In this document: piece by piece, positions 44,481 through 56,100 of the stretch
How the letters are laid out: each line of letters opens with the position of its first letter
Position numbering within the stretch: the first letter of the stretch is position 1
Source: Pseudophaeomoniella oleicola
Lineage: Eukaryota > Ascomycota > Eurotiomycetes > Phaeomoniellales > Phaeomoniellaceae
Assembly: GCA_003868215.1 (NCBI GenBank)
Contig: QWDQ01000004.1
Location: forward strand, 248,001-312,000
Length of the DNA: 64,000 bases
Direction: 5' to 3'
The notes under the pieces: model-generated
What the model saw: the letters and a program-made list of their open reading frames with translations, nothing else
What the model was told of the DNA's origin: nothing
Database searches by the model: none
Made by a program: the position numbers and the translations under genes

Positions 44481-45735
44481 CTATGAGAAGATGTGATACA
44501 ATTCGCTGAAGTCAGCGTGTAGACCGCGTTTATTATTCAATGACTCTATGATAGGTAGCAAACACTCTGCGGAGAGTAACAGACTGCATCGGACATGTTG
44601 TGCAAACTGAGACTGAGACTGAGACGGTGCTATTCGGAAAATACCCAGATAAATCCGACTTGGCGAGTTGCACAGCAACCACGCAAGAGTAATTACAGTA
44701 ACATCGTCGTTTCTCCCAACGTCAACTGAGATCACGTCCTTGCCATCGTTTCAACTCTCTGATTCTCACAGTGCGGAAGTAAATGATCTTGCCAGGTCAT
44801 CTCACCAAGTTCATCTTATCCTCCTGCCAAATATGTCAAATGTCGGTGGCTGAGCTCACCGCGCACCACCGCGTCAAGCTTCTCCCTTTGAACGCCCCCT
44901 GGCTTCGAGTTTGCGCGACATGCCAACCTCCCCAGATCATGGGAAATGAAGAGCGCCTATAATGCACCGAGTACATCATAGACCTTCTGGGGAAGCGGAA
45001 TGTCCATCTATCCAAGGGGTATACTAAGACGATGCCCTGCGAGGATAGACTTTGTGTGTATGATACAGGCTATCTACAAAGGGAACTCCTCTTTTCATCG
45101 ACCAACAGTCCTATATTTCATCAATCTGAACGTCTTCGAGTATTCGCTTTCCATCTTCTGTCTTTTCCAGCATCTCTTTTCATCCATTACTTTACTATTT
45201 ATCTCTCTGTACTCTGTTCGGTGTGGTGCTCGTTGCTCAAAAATTCAATGTTTCGAAGATCCCTTGCCGTAGTTTGGAATGCCCGCCATCCGCAACTATT
45301 GGCTTTAGGCCTCATCCTCAGTTGCCATGCCACATTCTTCTTCAAGGCTTATCATCAGCGACCATTGTTCTTGAACAATGGCTCCCATCACGCTTCGACC
45401 AATGAATCCCATTCTAGCTCTGAATACCTGCCTCCACCAAGTCAGAGGCATTCTCGATCACCTTTTATCGCCGAACTACTGCAAGCTCTACCGCGACATT
45501 TTCACGATACGCGTCACGTCAATTACACCACAGAATATTCACCTCAGAGAATCAGCTCCGCTCCGACTGGAATCCCTCCCTGCTGATCGAATGCCCGCCA
45601 CAATGGACAGACCGTCATATCTACTGAGGATTCCTGCTTCAATATGTCTATTCTCACGATCGCTCAAGAATATCAGAGGTTTATGCTCATCGCCAGCCAG
45701 TACCTGTCTCGACCAAAGATTAAGCAACCGTCAAG
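44481..45735. other. divergent intergenic region before the four-TM gene
   Basis: 1.25 kb. Open frames of 184 codons (45032-45586) and 123 codons (45378-45749) exist on the plus strand but show no domain and overlap each other, so I treat them as leader sequence. TAATTACAGTAA occurs at 44690-44701. Confidence 0.4.
44690..44701. repeat. TAATTACAGTAA motif, copy 3
   Basis: Exact 12-mer match to 27636 and 34671. Confidence 0.85.
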
Positions 45736-48330
45736 ATGGCTCGTGGTGAAGGCAAAGGCATATTGATTGCAATTGTATCACTGCTTTATCTACTGACCGT
45801 GATTGCGGTGATTGAGACGGTCCTGTCGTTGTACCTCTTCACCAGACGACATGTCGACAGTACAATGATCGCAAGTCTGGTATTGGTCTTTGGAACAGTA
45901 AGGCTCATCACCAGGACAGTGTGAGGACATACTGACGAAATGCTAGTCCCAAGTCACACTTCTGTATGGCTTTCTTCATACAATACTCGCGAAACGTTAT
46001 CGCCTTCACGAGACTAGTGCATTACCCAGGACCCGTCTTCACTCTATCACCAAGATGCTGCCGCGAATGTTGGTGGTCTTGTGGATGGCAGCTGGGGCTA
46101 CAGGTCTCGTGGTCGCTGCAAGGCAACCTACGTGCCTTCCTGGTAGAACAAAGTCAGCATTCTGGGCAGTGGGCTCAAGCTGTCAGATTCACAGGGCAAC
46201 AGTCGCTCTAGCCATGCTTTCTCTGTAAGTCATGCATGGATATTGATCGTACGACATCTGACCTGGAAAAGGATTTCTTCGTGCACCCTCTTCTGCTGCA
46301 TGGAACTCGCTAGCCATCCGTTTTACGCGTCCTTCAGCGGACTCCATGTCGTGCTTCCAGAACATCATTTCCACCTTGGGCCCTCGCCATCAAGCACGAG
46401 CTGGTCGACCACATCAAGTACCGAGTCATTGAAGAAGCAGCAAATGCAGCAGAGTAGATTCAGCGACTATAGTCTGTCGTCAGATCGAGCTTCTTATCTG
46501 CAGCGACGAAATAGTATTTCCACTCAGAATGCTATTTATCCGTCCAGATCGCGTTATTCAGCTACTCGCGCCTCTTCTTACAGGTCAATGAGTTCGCACT
46601 CGGGGTCGACCTTGATCCGGTATCCGCTCAACTACTCAGTTTCTACAAGGACGACTTCAACACTGTCTAGTGACACCTTGCCAACTCTTTTCGAGGCTCC
46701 AGATGCATCTCAAGTTCCCACAAGAGTAACTTCGTCTGTGTCATCCCTCGGCTATTCTCCATCCAAGAAGTCGCCGCTCTCAGCAATGCTGCTTGCATCA
46801 CAACCTGAAGTACCCGTTATACCTGACAAGTTCTTGGGTTCGACGAAGGACTTCAAACCTGATCTCAAACGCAAACCGAGTCTGGCAGACGTCTGGTCTC
46901 CTTCACTTTATCATGCACCTCTCAGCGCAGATCCTCTAATTAGAGCGTTCAGTCTTGGTGCATCTGTAGATGAGATTGAAAAACCGAGCCCAGTCGTTAC
47001 TAGACCGGAGACAGCTCTAGGTTCTCATCCGACGTCGGGCATAGACTTTCTTGAGCATGGACTGGACCTCAACTTTAATATCTCTACGCCATCAACCGTA
47101 ACTACACCGATCGTCCCGAAACGTGCAAGCGGCCATGTTGCACGCTCGAGTCGCTCAGATGGTAACTTGAGATTACGGAGTACATCAGCACCATCCGCCG
47201 CTCCAACGATGGCAGTACCGCCTCTTCCCCTTCGACCAGTTCATGCTCGACCCTCCGCTTCCGTGCTACAGAGTTCTACTCCTGCACCAGCCAAGTCTCT
47301 TCCATCCTCTGACCAATCTCTCAAGGTCGGTAAAAGGCGGTCGAATCAACGCACCCAGAACAAAACGACAACTCCGGAAAGCAACATAAATCCCCCGAAT
47401 GATTCTCAGTCGGTTCAACAAGCCCAGAACCAACGATCGGTTCCCAACACCGTTCCTCATCCCCTGACGACTCGTACTCCCTCATACTCACCCTATCCTC
47501 CAGTGGGTCGGGGTCGAGGGCTCTCACACCCCCAAGCTCGGCCCATCCCAACAAGAGCTCCGTCATCACATATGAACATTTCTGCATCCGAAGTCATCGA
47601 CCAGCAACGCCTCCGCGCGCGTTTTTCACAGGCCCGAATTCGAGAAGCCGAGGAATTTGGTATGGGTGGTTGGGATTCCCAATCATCAACCGCGTCGTCC
47701 ACGCCATCATCGTTGCGATCCTCGACGATGACATCAACATCCACATCCACATCAACGTCCACTCTTTCATCATCAAGAAGACGCTCTCGCTCAACACCTC
47801 CACCTCCACCACCTCCTCTACCATCAGTGAATCCAATACCTGGTGGCCTTCCACCTTCCCTACCAAGCCTACACCTATCCCCCTCGAACATGCCCGAACG
47901 TGTCAACAACCACAACAAAAACAATATCAAGAGCAATCGACAGCGTCCTTCCCGCCTGCATCTCTCAGAAACCCAATCCGTCTCATCCGTCTCATCCGTC
48001 CAAAACCTCAAAACCCAAAATTTAACACCCACTCCTCCTCCAAAAGCCGTAACGATCCAAGAACGACGTCAACGCCATCAACACCAACGACCAGAACGGC
48101 CAGAGGGAGAAGCACGACGAGAAGCACGACCCCATCATCATCACCGCCATACACCACGAACAGCTACTACTAAAGACCACCACATTCCTTCCGCAGAAAC
48201 AGAGTCCGAAAAAGAAAACCACCCGCCTCCTCCTTTCCTCGTCTCCAAAAGACCCACAAAACCGAAACTCAACGTCAAAGATCTCAAGTCCTTACTGCAG
48301 GGTGGTGGTGGCCTTCGGATCGTAACATGA
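45736..48330 (+). CDS. four-TM membrane protein with a long disordered C-terminal tail
   Basis: Exons 45736..45897, 45947..46224 and 46272..48330 give 832 residues; both introns (49 and 47 bp) have GT-AG ends and correct phases. Four hydrophobic segments lie in the first 170 residues (ILIAIVSLLYLLTVIAVIE, IASLVLVFGTSQVTLLYG, MLPRMLVVLWMAAGATGLVV, TVALAMLSLISSCTLFCC), created only after splicing. The remaining 660 residues are Ser/Thr/Pro-rich and disordered, with a Thr-Ser run (TSTSTSTSTSTLSS) near 660, a proline run (PPPPPPPLP), and a His/Arg-rich stretch near 780-800. The arrangement recalls MARVEL-like or Sur7-like cortical proteins with a cytosolic tail, but no family is recognised. Pro-rich parts could bind SH3 or WW domains. 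Confidence 0.75.
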
Positions 48331-48414
48331 CCTACGTACATACAATCAACCCAGCCACGGACCTTGGGGAAGCCTCCTTTGATCTGACTGCTACGGCCGT
48401 TCTCGGTATGACCA

Positions 48415-48448
48415 AGCAGGCAGGCAGGCAGGCAGGCAAGCAAGCAAG
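48415..48448. repeat. CAGG/CAAG tetranucleotide repeat
   Basis: About five CAGG units followed by three CAAG units downstream of the four-TM gene. Confidence 0.9.
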
Positions 48449-48796
48449 TTCAAACATGAAATTTCATCTTCCTACTATGCATACTACGTGCGGAACATCT
48501 CACGAGGGAACAATCAAGAAACATATGGAAGGAAAAAACCTGTTATTTCTCCCCCCTCTTCCCCCCCCTTTACCTATGAGAGACGATGAATAAGATAACC
48601 CCCAAATGTACCTTATATGTTCTATTATCTGTCTTATGTAATATCAACGCTACAATATATCCAATCAAGTAAAAAAAAGAAGAGCCTACATAAGATACTC
48701 AACTCGAAAACGAATGAATCTCATATATGATCCGATCGATTGCTCTTCTTAAGTTTTTCCCAAGGGAGTATTAGGTAAGTAAGATAGGTAGGTAGG

Positions 48797-48806
48797 TACC
48801 TAGGTA
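48797..48806. repeat. TACCTAGGTA palindrome, copy 2
   Basis: Lies inside a TAGG repeat at about 48785-48812; identical to 37585 and 50999. Confidence 0.85.
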
Positions 48807-49005
48807 GGTAGCGATTAGCATTCCGAAATGCACTACATGGGTAAATTACCTTACATATGTGGCTCAAAAGTGCCAAGTTTACTATGTGATTCGAATCGTC
48901 CTATCCTTGATGCTATATTTATATATGCCCGAAAACAACACAAGCTGTTAACAGCAACAACAGCACAATACGCATTTCACTTACATACATAGAGCAATAA
49001 TATAT

Positions 49006-49006
<1 letters not shown>

Positions 49007-49047
<41 letters not shown>
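49007..49047. repeat. 41-bp poly(A) / poly(T) tract
   Basis: Uninterrupted A run on the plus strand. In APE1 mRNA it reads as 41 U starting two bases after the stop codon. Length may be affected by polymerase or assembly slippage. Confidence 0.9.
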
Positions 49048-49049
<2 letters not shown>

Positions 49050-49052
<3 letters not shown>

Positions 49053-50588
49053 TTCCAAAAACTCGGCATCAACCTCTGAATAATAATCAAAAAACCCCTT
49101 GAAGATCTTGACGCCCAGTCCCGGATCCAAACTCCCCGTCGTCGCGCGGATCGAATGCATGCTCAATTGCGGGATACCGGCATCGATCGCGCGTATACCG
49201 AGCATCGAGCTGGTCATCGGCCCGATCGTACCGCCCGAACGGCTGTCGTTGCGGATCTGGAAAAGTTGCAGCGTGCAGTCGGACTTGTCGGCGATGCGGC
49301 GTAGGAAGGATGTCGAGATGCTGTCGGTCGTCATGTTGCCGTTGGGGTCGGCGGAGATGGTGAGGCCGACGTTGAGGGAAGGGTAGTGGTTGTCGAGGTA
49401 GGCATTTAGGAAATTCGGGTTGACGGCGTGGATGACGTCGGAGGAGACGAGGAAGGAGTTGGCGAGGAGTTGGGAGTAGAGGCTTGGGCTGAAGCAGCCG
49501 TTGGGGGAGGTCGCTTCGGAGATCTTTTCGAGGACGCTCGGGAGTAGGTTGCCTTTGGCACCTTGGCGGAGTTGACTGCCGATTTCCTCGTCGTCGAAAC
49601 CGGCGGCGATTTTGACGACGCCTGAGGAGGCTGAGTCGGGAGATGAAATCAGAGCTTCGAATGCGGAGAAGCAGCAGAGCTTGTCGTCGATTCTCCCGGC
49701 GAAAATGAACTCCTTATCTAGACCACCAAGCTGTGCAGGCTGGGTGTCGAATAGTTCTAGCTCCCAGTTCATGATCGAGCTGTAATCGGTGATGCCCAGC
49801 TCTCCTGCAATAGCCCGCACCAGACGTGGTGGCTGTGTGGCAGCGAAGGTACCAGCCGGGATACTCTGGTCAGACCCTGAGGTATCAGATCCGTCCGGCT
49901 TCTCCAAACCGATGATAGGAACAACTTGGGTTTCCGGGTTGAATGGGCCATTAGCAGCAGCTCCGAAATGCGGCGCTAGAGTTGGAACCCTGGCGATGGG
50001 CCAGCCAAGTTTCACGAGCTTGACATCGATTTTCCCCTGGCTGTCCTTGAGGACCACGCGGCCACCGATACCAAGATCACGATCCCACCACGTGCTGTTC
50101 AACCCTCGAGCGTAAGGCGCCACGCCCAACTGGACGTAACCAGCCTTGGTCGGCAAGGTTGAAACTGGCTTCAACTTCGCTGTAAGGGCGTCAACATGGC
50201 CAGCCACGATACCTACGCCATTACCCGGTTTGTAATCTTTCCCAATGCTGAATGCGACCAACGAAGAGCCGTTGCGAGTGACGTAGTATTTGCCTCCAGC
50301 TTTGAGCTTGTCTGACCAAAGCTCACGCTCGGACAGAGACTGATATCCTGCATCGGACAGTTTATCGGTGAAGTATTTGACGGCATGGAAAATGGTCGGG
50401 TTGTCGCTTATAAAGTCGAGGAATGGTTGAGTATACTCCGCAGGGTCGAATGACTTGCGTGACTGTACGGGTATATGTCTCGACGGAAGACTAGTAGTTG
50501 GGTTGTTTCCACAACTGCTTGTTGATGCGAAGTCAGGCTTCGACTCGTGGATCGAGCCAAAGAAGGCTGGCGAGGTCTTTTTCACCAT
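49050..50588 (-). CDS. APE1: vacuolar aminopeptidase I (peptidase M18, Ape1/Lap4-like)
   Basis: Single exon, 512 residues, close to yeast Ape1 (514). M18 metal and catalytic residues are present: AGHVDALTAKLKPVS (His, Asp), GRIDDKLC (bridging Asp), FDDEEIGS (catalytic Glu), SSDVIHAVNP (Asp) and LSMHSIRA (His). The segment APYARGLNSTWWDRDLGIGGR (in parts: LNSTWWDRD, LGIGG) is typical. In yeast, the enzyme assembles as a dodecamer and is delivered to the vacuole by the Cvt/autophagy route using an N-terminal propeptide; here the first 45 residues could be such a propeptide. The closest alternative is cytosolic aspartyl aminopeptidase, but VDALT and SMHSIRA favour Ape1. Confidence 0.93.
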
Positions 50589-51450
50589 GGCTGATCGTAT
50601 GGTGTGTCAGAAGGTGAGTCGTATAGGTAAGATCGATACACTTTGTTCCGGCGAAAGCTGCACGACTTGGTGTGCGCTATTGACGACAATTAACAGTATA
50701 TATCAAGTCAGTAAAAAGAGTACCGAATATATTATAAGCTTGCCGTGAGTATGGAAGATAATATCGTATATTAATGAACAAGTGGTAGTCCTGCGTTCCA
50801 AAGTACGAGTCACAAGTTAACATGATGAGCTTCCCAGCCACTCCGAACCCGGAAGGTGAGCTAATTACCGTAAGTTACTTATCGATCCGGAGATAAGTTA
50901 GCGGCAACATTGGCGATAGATCCAGGTACCATGAGCCATACCAATCTAACCATAGAAGGGAGTTGGATTGACATAATATATCATGACCACTTCTTACATA
51001 CCTAGGTAATTAGTGATTGAGTACAACGAATGTCCCTACCTAGCACCTACCTAGGCAGGCAGGTGTGTAGAGCATCCCTCTGACCTGCTTGTTTGGGAGT
51101 CGTAGTGGGTTAGCGTCACGCTGTGTCACCGGCCACCTGACAGTGTAACACCTGAGAAAAATGACCAGACGGAGTCCACTGACACATGCTTCTAGGTCTG
51201 GTAGTATGATAGTTGAATTCATAGTCCATAGGGCACAGAATACGCAGATATGATATATAATCAAAACAACATTTTGTACATGTACAGTCAGTCCATCAGG
51301 TAAAAAACGACGCTGATCCAGTGATAGATGAGCCACTTCCTCCGTGCCTTGTTTGAAAGATGTAGATTGGACATGACCGCCCATTGAAGGTCGACCACTG
51401 TTTTGTAAACCCCTTCTCCCAGTTTCTGGTATGCAAATTCATACAGTGGC
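50589..51450. other. intergenic region upstream of APE1 and downstream of bL27m
   Basis: 862 bp containing the APE1 promoter. It carries TACCTAGGTA at 50999-51008 and a related CTACCTAGGCAGG at about 51047-51060. No supported gene. Confidence 0.5.
50999..51008. repeat. TACCTAGGTA palindrome, copy 3
   Basis: Exact 10-bp palindrome about 410 bp upstream of the APE1 start codon; identical to 37585 and 48797. Confidence 0.85.
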
Positions 51451-52280
51451 TTACCGAGCCATCCTCTGGGCCTTCTTCGCCTTTCCTTTTCTGTTCTGTT
51501 TGGCAGCTCTGAGAACTGCAGCCCTCTTGGCCTTTGCCGCCCTCTTTCTCCACGCCACCCATCGGTCACTCTTGTCGAAATCCCTAACTATGATACCCTT
51601 CCTCTCTGCAATGCGACCAATTTCCCAGTTCGCTTCTCTGTGCATATACCTGGGCCTTGTGCTCTGTGTTGTTGACGCAGCTTCCTTGATTTCAGCTTTA
51701 GGTAGATCGTCTGAGGGTGTTGCCATGAATGCGAGATCTCCCTCATTGTTTTCCTTCCGACGTGGAACAGGCAACATATTCAATCTCCTCCGTCGAGCAG
51801 CATTTTGGGGCGTCGGGAGAATAGACAAAGGACCGTCCCTCCCGAGTGAGACTCCGATGTATCTCCTCTTTGGATGTCGTTCCGGATCACGGTAGAATCG
51901 AACGTAGCCAGTTTCTGTAGCAAATATCGTATGGTCACGGCCCAACCCGACATTTTCGCCCGGGTGCCATTTGGTACCTATTGGGAGCTCGTCAGCGACA
52001 ATCCTAGATTTTGATACAAATCAAACGGACCTCTTTGGCGGAAAATGATATTCCCAGGTATTACGTATTCTCCTGCAGTCTTCTTCGCACCCAATCTCCT
52101 TCCAGCAGAGTCTTTCGGTCCGTTAGCACGACCTTGAGCAGCATGATGGGCTTGTCGTGTAAAAGTTGTCGCAACACCTGACTTCGAGGCCGAAAGACGT
52201 AGGTTGGCAAAACACGAACAGATTGACGAAGTCAAAGCATCAACAGTCCTTGCGGACTGTCGTAACCTTGGCTGCAGCAT
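51451..52280 (-). CDS. mitochondrial large-subunit ribosomal protein bL27m
   Basis: Exons 52031..52280 and 51451..51977 (53-bp intron, GTCCGT...AATAG) give 258 residues. The N-terminus is basic and Ser/Thr-rich, fitting a mitochondrial targeting peptide. The L27 core is clear: [40 protein letters not shown] (the splice lies in RQRG|TKW) and [19 protein letters not shown]27 sits near the peptidyl-transferase centre. A long basic C-terminal extension (KKAQRMAR) is usual for fungal L27m. The ATG at 52280 was chosen; upstream in-frame codons begin only with GTG. It is divergent from LCL2, with 210 bp between the start codons. Confidence 0.95.
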
Positions 52281-52490
52281 CGTATGGCCTACCGGGATGG
52301 ACACTGGCTTGCGTTCTGGTCGAAGCTATGAAGGATCTCAAAAGCGCGGAAACCAAAAACTGCCCCCGAACTCCGCATACTCCACTAAACCAAATTGGGA
52401 CGGACACCGTATATACCTCGCAGCTCAACTGCGTGACACACTCAACTATATTACAACATCAAGTCACCGATAGACGAGACCGACACCAAG
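52281..52490. promoter_or_regulatory. divergent promoter, bL27m / LCL2
   Basis: Only 210 bp separate the two start codons, so both genes probably share one nucleosome-free promoter. Confidence 0.6.
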
Positions 52491-52967
52491 ATGAGGACCC
52501 CTCAGCTACTCCAGGCTCTTCTTTTCTTACTTTGTGCTACCCTGGGAGCGGCGCAATTCCAATTCTTTGATCAATTCTTCGGTGGCCAGCAACAGCAACA
52601 CCACGGTGGAGGTGGGCAAGGCAAGAACGTAGCCAGCGATTCATCATGGTATAAACAAAATTGGGAAAGCGGTATGAATCCCCCTTCTTCCCTCGCATCT
52701 CTCGTTCTTCTTCTACGCTCTGCGAAGGTCACGATATAAGTTCCACGGGACAATATACTGACATTGTTTACAGCGCAATGCTCGAATTATCTTTGTCCTG
52801 GTACACTCGCATGTGTACATTTTCCGCATCATTGCCCATGCCCTTTCGAGTCCGTTGAAGATAAGGTTGAGCTGGGAGAAGGAAGTGCAGTCTGCGTGAG
52901 CAAAGGCGGATTCAAACCTGGAGAGGCACAGAGGAAGATTGAACTTGCAAGGAAGGGGCTGCTATGA
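52491..52967 (+). CDS. LCL2: long chronological lifespan protein 2 (LCL2)-like secreted/ER protein
   Basis: Exons 52491..52671 and 52774..52967 (102-bp intron) give 124 residues. A signal peptide is evident ([17 protein letters not shown], cleavage near residue 21), followed by FFDQFFGG and a short Gln/His/Gly stretch. The conserved Cys-rich domain [23 protein letters not shown] and the end SAVCVSKGG match the fungal LCL2 family. In yeast, loss of LCL2 shortens chronological lifespan and it is thought to act in ER quality control; the molecular role is unknown. Confidence 0.92.
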
Positions 52968-53127
52968 GAGAAACAGACTGATAATCACTGCTACGAATTA
53001 TGAAAAGACAGGTTCTTGGACCATTCTGTTGGGTCTCTTCGCGATTGGGTTGTCCAAATCCTATATATACAGGTCTAGATCACAAATATGAACCTCATAG
53101 CGAGCAGTGCGAGACCGAAACATACGG

Positions 53128-56100
53128 TCATTCTTTGAATAATTGTCCCAGGATGAGACTTTGCGCAATGAAATCAGTTCCCACCACGTTGGGCTCGTTG
53201 TTCGCAGACGAGGAGAGTCGTTTCTTTCTCGATTGACCAAAGATTTCCGATCTGGCTGAAGCAACTTCCTTGTCATCAACGACTAGATACCGGATTGCTG
53301 AATCTGCCGCGATCAGATCCATTGCCGTTTTCAAGTCATACGTCCTTTGAACTTCTCGAGCACCCATAGCGCGTATTAGGAACATGTATGCTTTCCTTCT
53401 CTCCTCTGTCTTACTACGTCCCATGACAAATATGATTGACTCGCGATGTAGCGGCAGTGGTCTTGATTCAATACGGCTTCGCAGCTTGGACGTCTCAGGA
53501 GCAAAGTCTAGCAATGAACGAGACCGCATCGCGCCGCCGAGAAGTTTGCTTCTCCCTGCAGCTAAGAGGTATGACTGCCACGGTACAATGGACCCCTTCT
53601 CTGCACATTCAAGGATCCACGCGCCATGTAAGCATGGGATCCCAAGAGCCAACGCTTGCATGTACTTGATCTTCCTCGATACGTCATCGGTGATCAAGAC
53701 AGCAAAACTCGCATTGCGGTATGCAGGCTTTATGGTAAGATCGGAAAACCTCCGGTCTCCAGATCTTTTGCTAGGCGTGGTTATTTGAACAGACGACGGC
53801 TCGAAGAGCTCTTCAAAATCTTCTTCAAGAATCATACCACCATTGAGACGAATATGAGTTGTCCAGGACGCTCTTTTATTGCTTTCATCCACTGAGATCG
53901 CAAACAATATCCCTCCAAATAGACTAGTCTCCGCAGTCTCCGCTTGGAAGGTTGCCCTTTCACGGCGACTGCGCGAAGGTGGAGTATTCGGTGTAGCTGT
54001 AGGATCGAGACGTATTGTAGACCCTGGGGTACCTGCACGATCTGAATCCAGGAGTGAGAATTCACGATCCCTGAACTGTGCCCACATATTAGAGTCAAGG
54101 TAAATATCCGAAATTTTGACATCAAAACACTTCTCTGAGCTTAGATCAGCAGGGAGGCTCTTGCGTTGTTTTGGTGCGACAACGACTGTGGTATATCCGA
54201 AGACATCAGTCATTATATTTTCGTCCTCGACCTTTTTCTTGAAGCTTCGGACAATGTAAGATATCTTCGGCATGCCCTTCACGTTCACCTTGACGGCATC
54301 TCCGACTTTCAGCTCCAGCCTACTGACTCGGTGGCTATCGATTTCATCTGGATCGTACCCTTCCCATTGTATTCGGTACCGGAGTGGCTCAGAGCTCGCC
54401 ACGGACAAGAATCTCGCAGGATAATACGCACGCGAGCTGCCGTCAAAACCCGCCAAAATCTGATTTGGACGTATCATTTCAGGAAGTGAGGTCGGCTCAT
54501 CAGCATCGGCTGTGGACACAGTTCGAGCATCGGCCATGTCGATGTTCCGGAAAGGCGTGTCTGGTACATCATTTTGTACGCGTGCTGAGGACAGTGGCGG
54601 GGGTTGAACCTCACGATCGTCACTGCTTTTGTCACTACTATCGGGAATTTGCCGCTGGATTGCTCTATTTCTTTGCCCCATTGGCTTTTTCTTCGGTGGC
54701 GAATCTGTGACGTCCCATATCCCTCGAGGTCTAGAGCTACGACTAGCTTGCGTACCTCTTGTGCCAACTTTTAATGGATCGGGTGACTCTAGACGCGGTA
54801 CCACTGCGAAGATATCCTGCCGAGGCTCATCCGGCGCAAATGGAAGAGAACTTCTCAGCGGACTTGACATCGTAGATATCTCAGCTTGCACGCGCTGCCT
54901 TTTGGTTCTTCGACCAGGAGGGATTGGGCTTGAGCCCATGATTTGTAAGATCTGATGGTCTTCTGCGGTGAAGATACCAAGGTCGGGATCGAATTCGTCG
55001 GTGGCGTCATCAGGGGAAGGCTGCATCATCATATCGACGGTTCTTTTCGATCCCCGGTTCCCAGGGCTTGCGGCTTCAGCTAGATGAGAAGAGTTCTCTC
55101 TTAGTGATGAGACTTCTGTTTGCGCGGTATGGAATTTGCTAGATCCGTCTGACGTATCGTTCTTGCTATCTCCGGGTACTGTTAATGTTGGCTCAAGGTG
55201 ATCAGTCTTGTAGGTTTTCGGAGGAACCTCTCCTGAAGACATCGTTTCAGCAATCGTATTTGCAAGCCGTCGACTCTCGTCAACACCTTCCTTCCCTTGG
55301 GCATCCCGTGCTTCCGTATCTGGACTCCCTTGGCCATGATCTTCTTGGGCCATAACATTATGGTTCGCTCCACCTGATTCGCGAGAAGATATAGGCACAC
55401 TTTGCTGATCAACGACCTGCGATTGAGGGATGATCATATCTCCGGCAGATGAAGGCAAAGTGTTAGTAACCCGAGATCTATTACCGGGCCTATCATCGTC
55501 TGGATGAGAACGCTGGGAATCAGCAATAGCAAATGACGCAATACCATCGGTGTCGCGACCACGACTGTGTATCCGAGATGAGAGAGGACTGGAGTCCGGA
55601 GGATGGAGAGCAGACTGCAATTTAGCGTTAGTTCGCGGAACCTGAATTGGTATGTCGATATTCTCTTTGTCTTCCTCGGACCTTGATCGTCGTGAGGCTA
55701 CGTCGTTGGCTTGCCGTGAACGGTCTTCCTTGTCAGTCTCATCTTCGGTTTCATTCCCTCGCTCTTGGACTGGTGTTTTCTCCGCAGCTGCGGCCAGACT
55801 GAAATGGGCCGTCGCACGGTTTCGGCGAGATTGTCGTAGAGAAGGCGACATCCCATTCAGCTCCCTTGACGACGCAGTCAGACTGGTAAGTTGTTCCTTG
55901 ATTCTTCTCTCAATTTCCCTTTGCTTTCGTTGCCGCTCAACAAGGCTTGGCTCATCGAAGCCGTCATCCGAGTTTTCCTCATCCTGGGGTGCAGTGCTGG
56001 CAAATTTTTGTCGCTCTGCTTGTGAGAGCTTCATAGACACGTAATCGGCCGAGGGTTCTGTCACTGCCCGTGGAAGACTAACTCGAGATTGGATCGGCGA

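Larger units (their letters stand above)
48331..49049. other. convergent intergenic region rich in simple repeats
   Basis: 719 bp between the convergent stop codons of the four-TM gene and APE1. It holds a CAGG/CAAG tetranucleotide repeat, a TAGG-type repeat with the palindrome TACCTAGGTA, and a 41-bp poly(A). Confidence 0.55.

Noticed and set aside
45032-45586. 184-codon frame upstream of the four-TM gene
   Set aside because: It overlaps another frame, has no domain and lies where the 5' leader is expected.
51288-51569. 93-codon minus-strand frame running past the bL27m stop codon
   Set aside because: Its first half is a shadow of the Lys/Arg-rich L27m tail; no splice path connects the rest to L27m in a convincing way.
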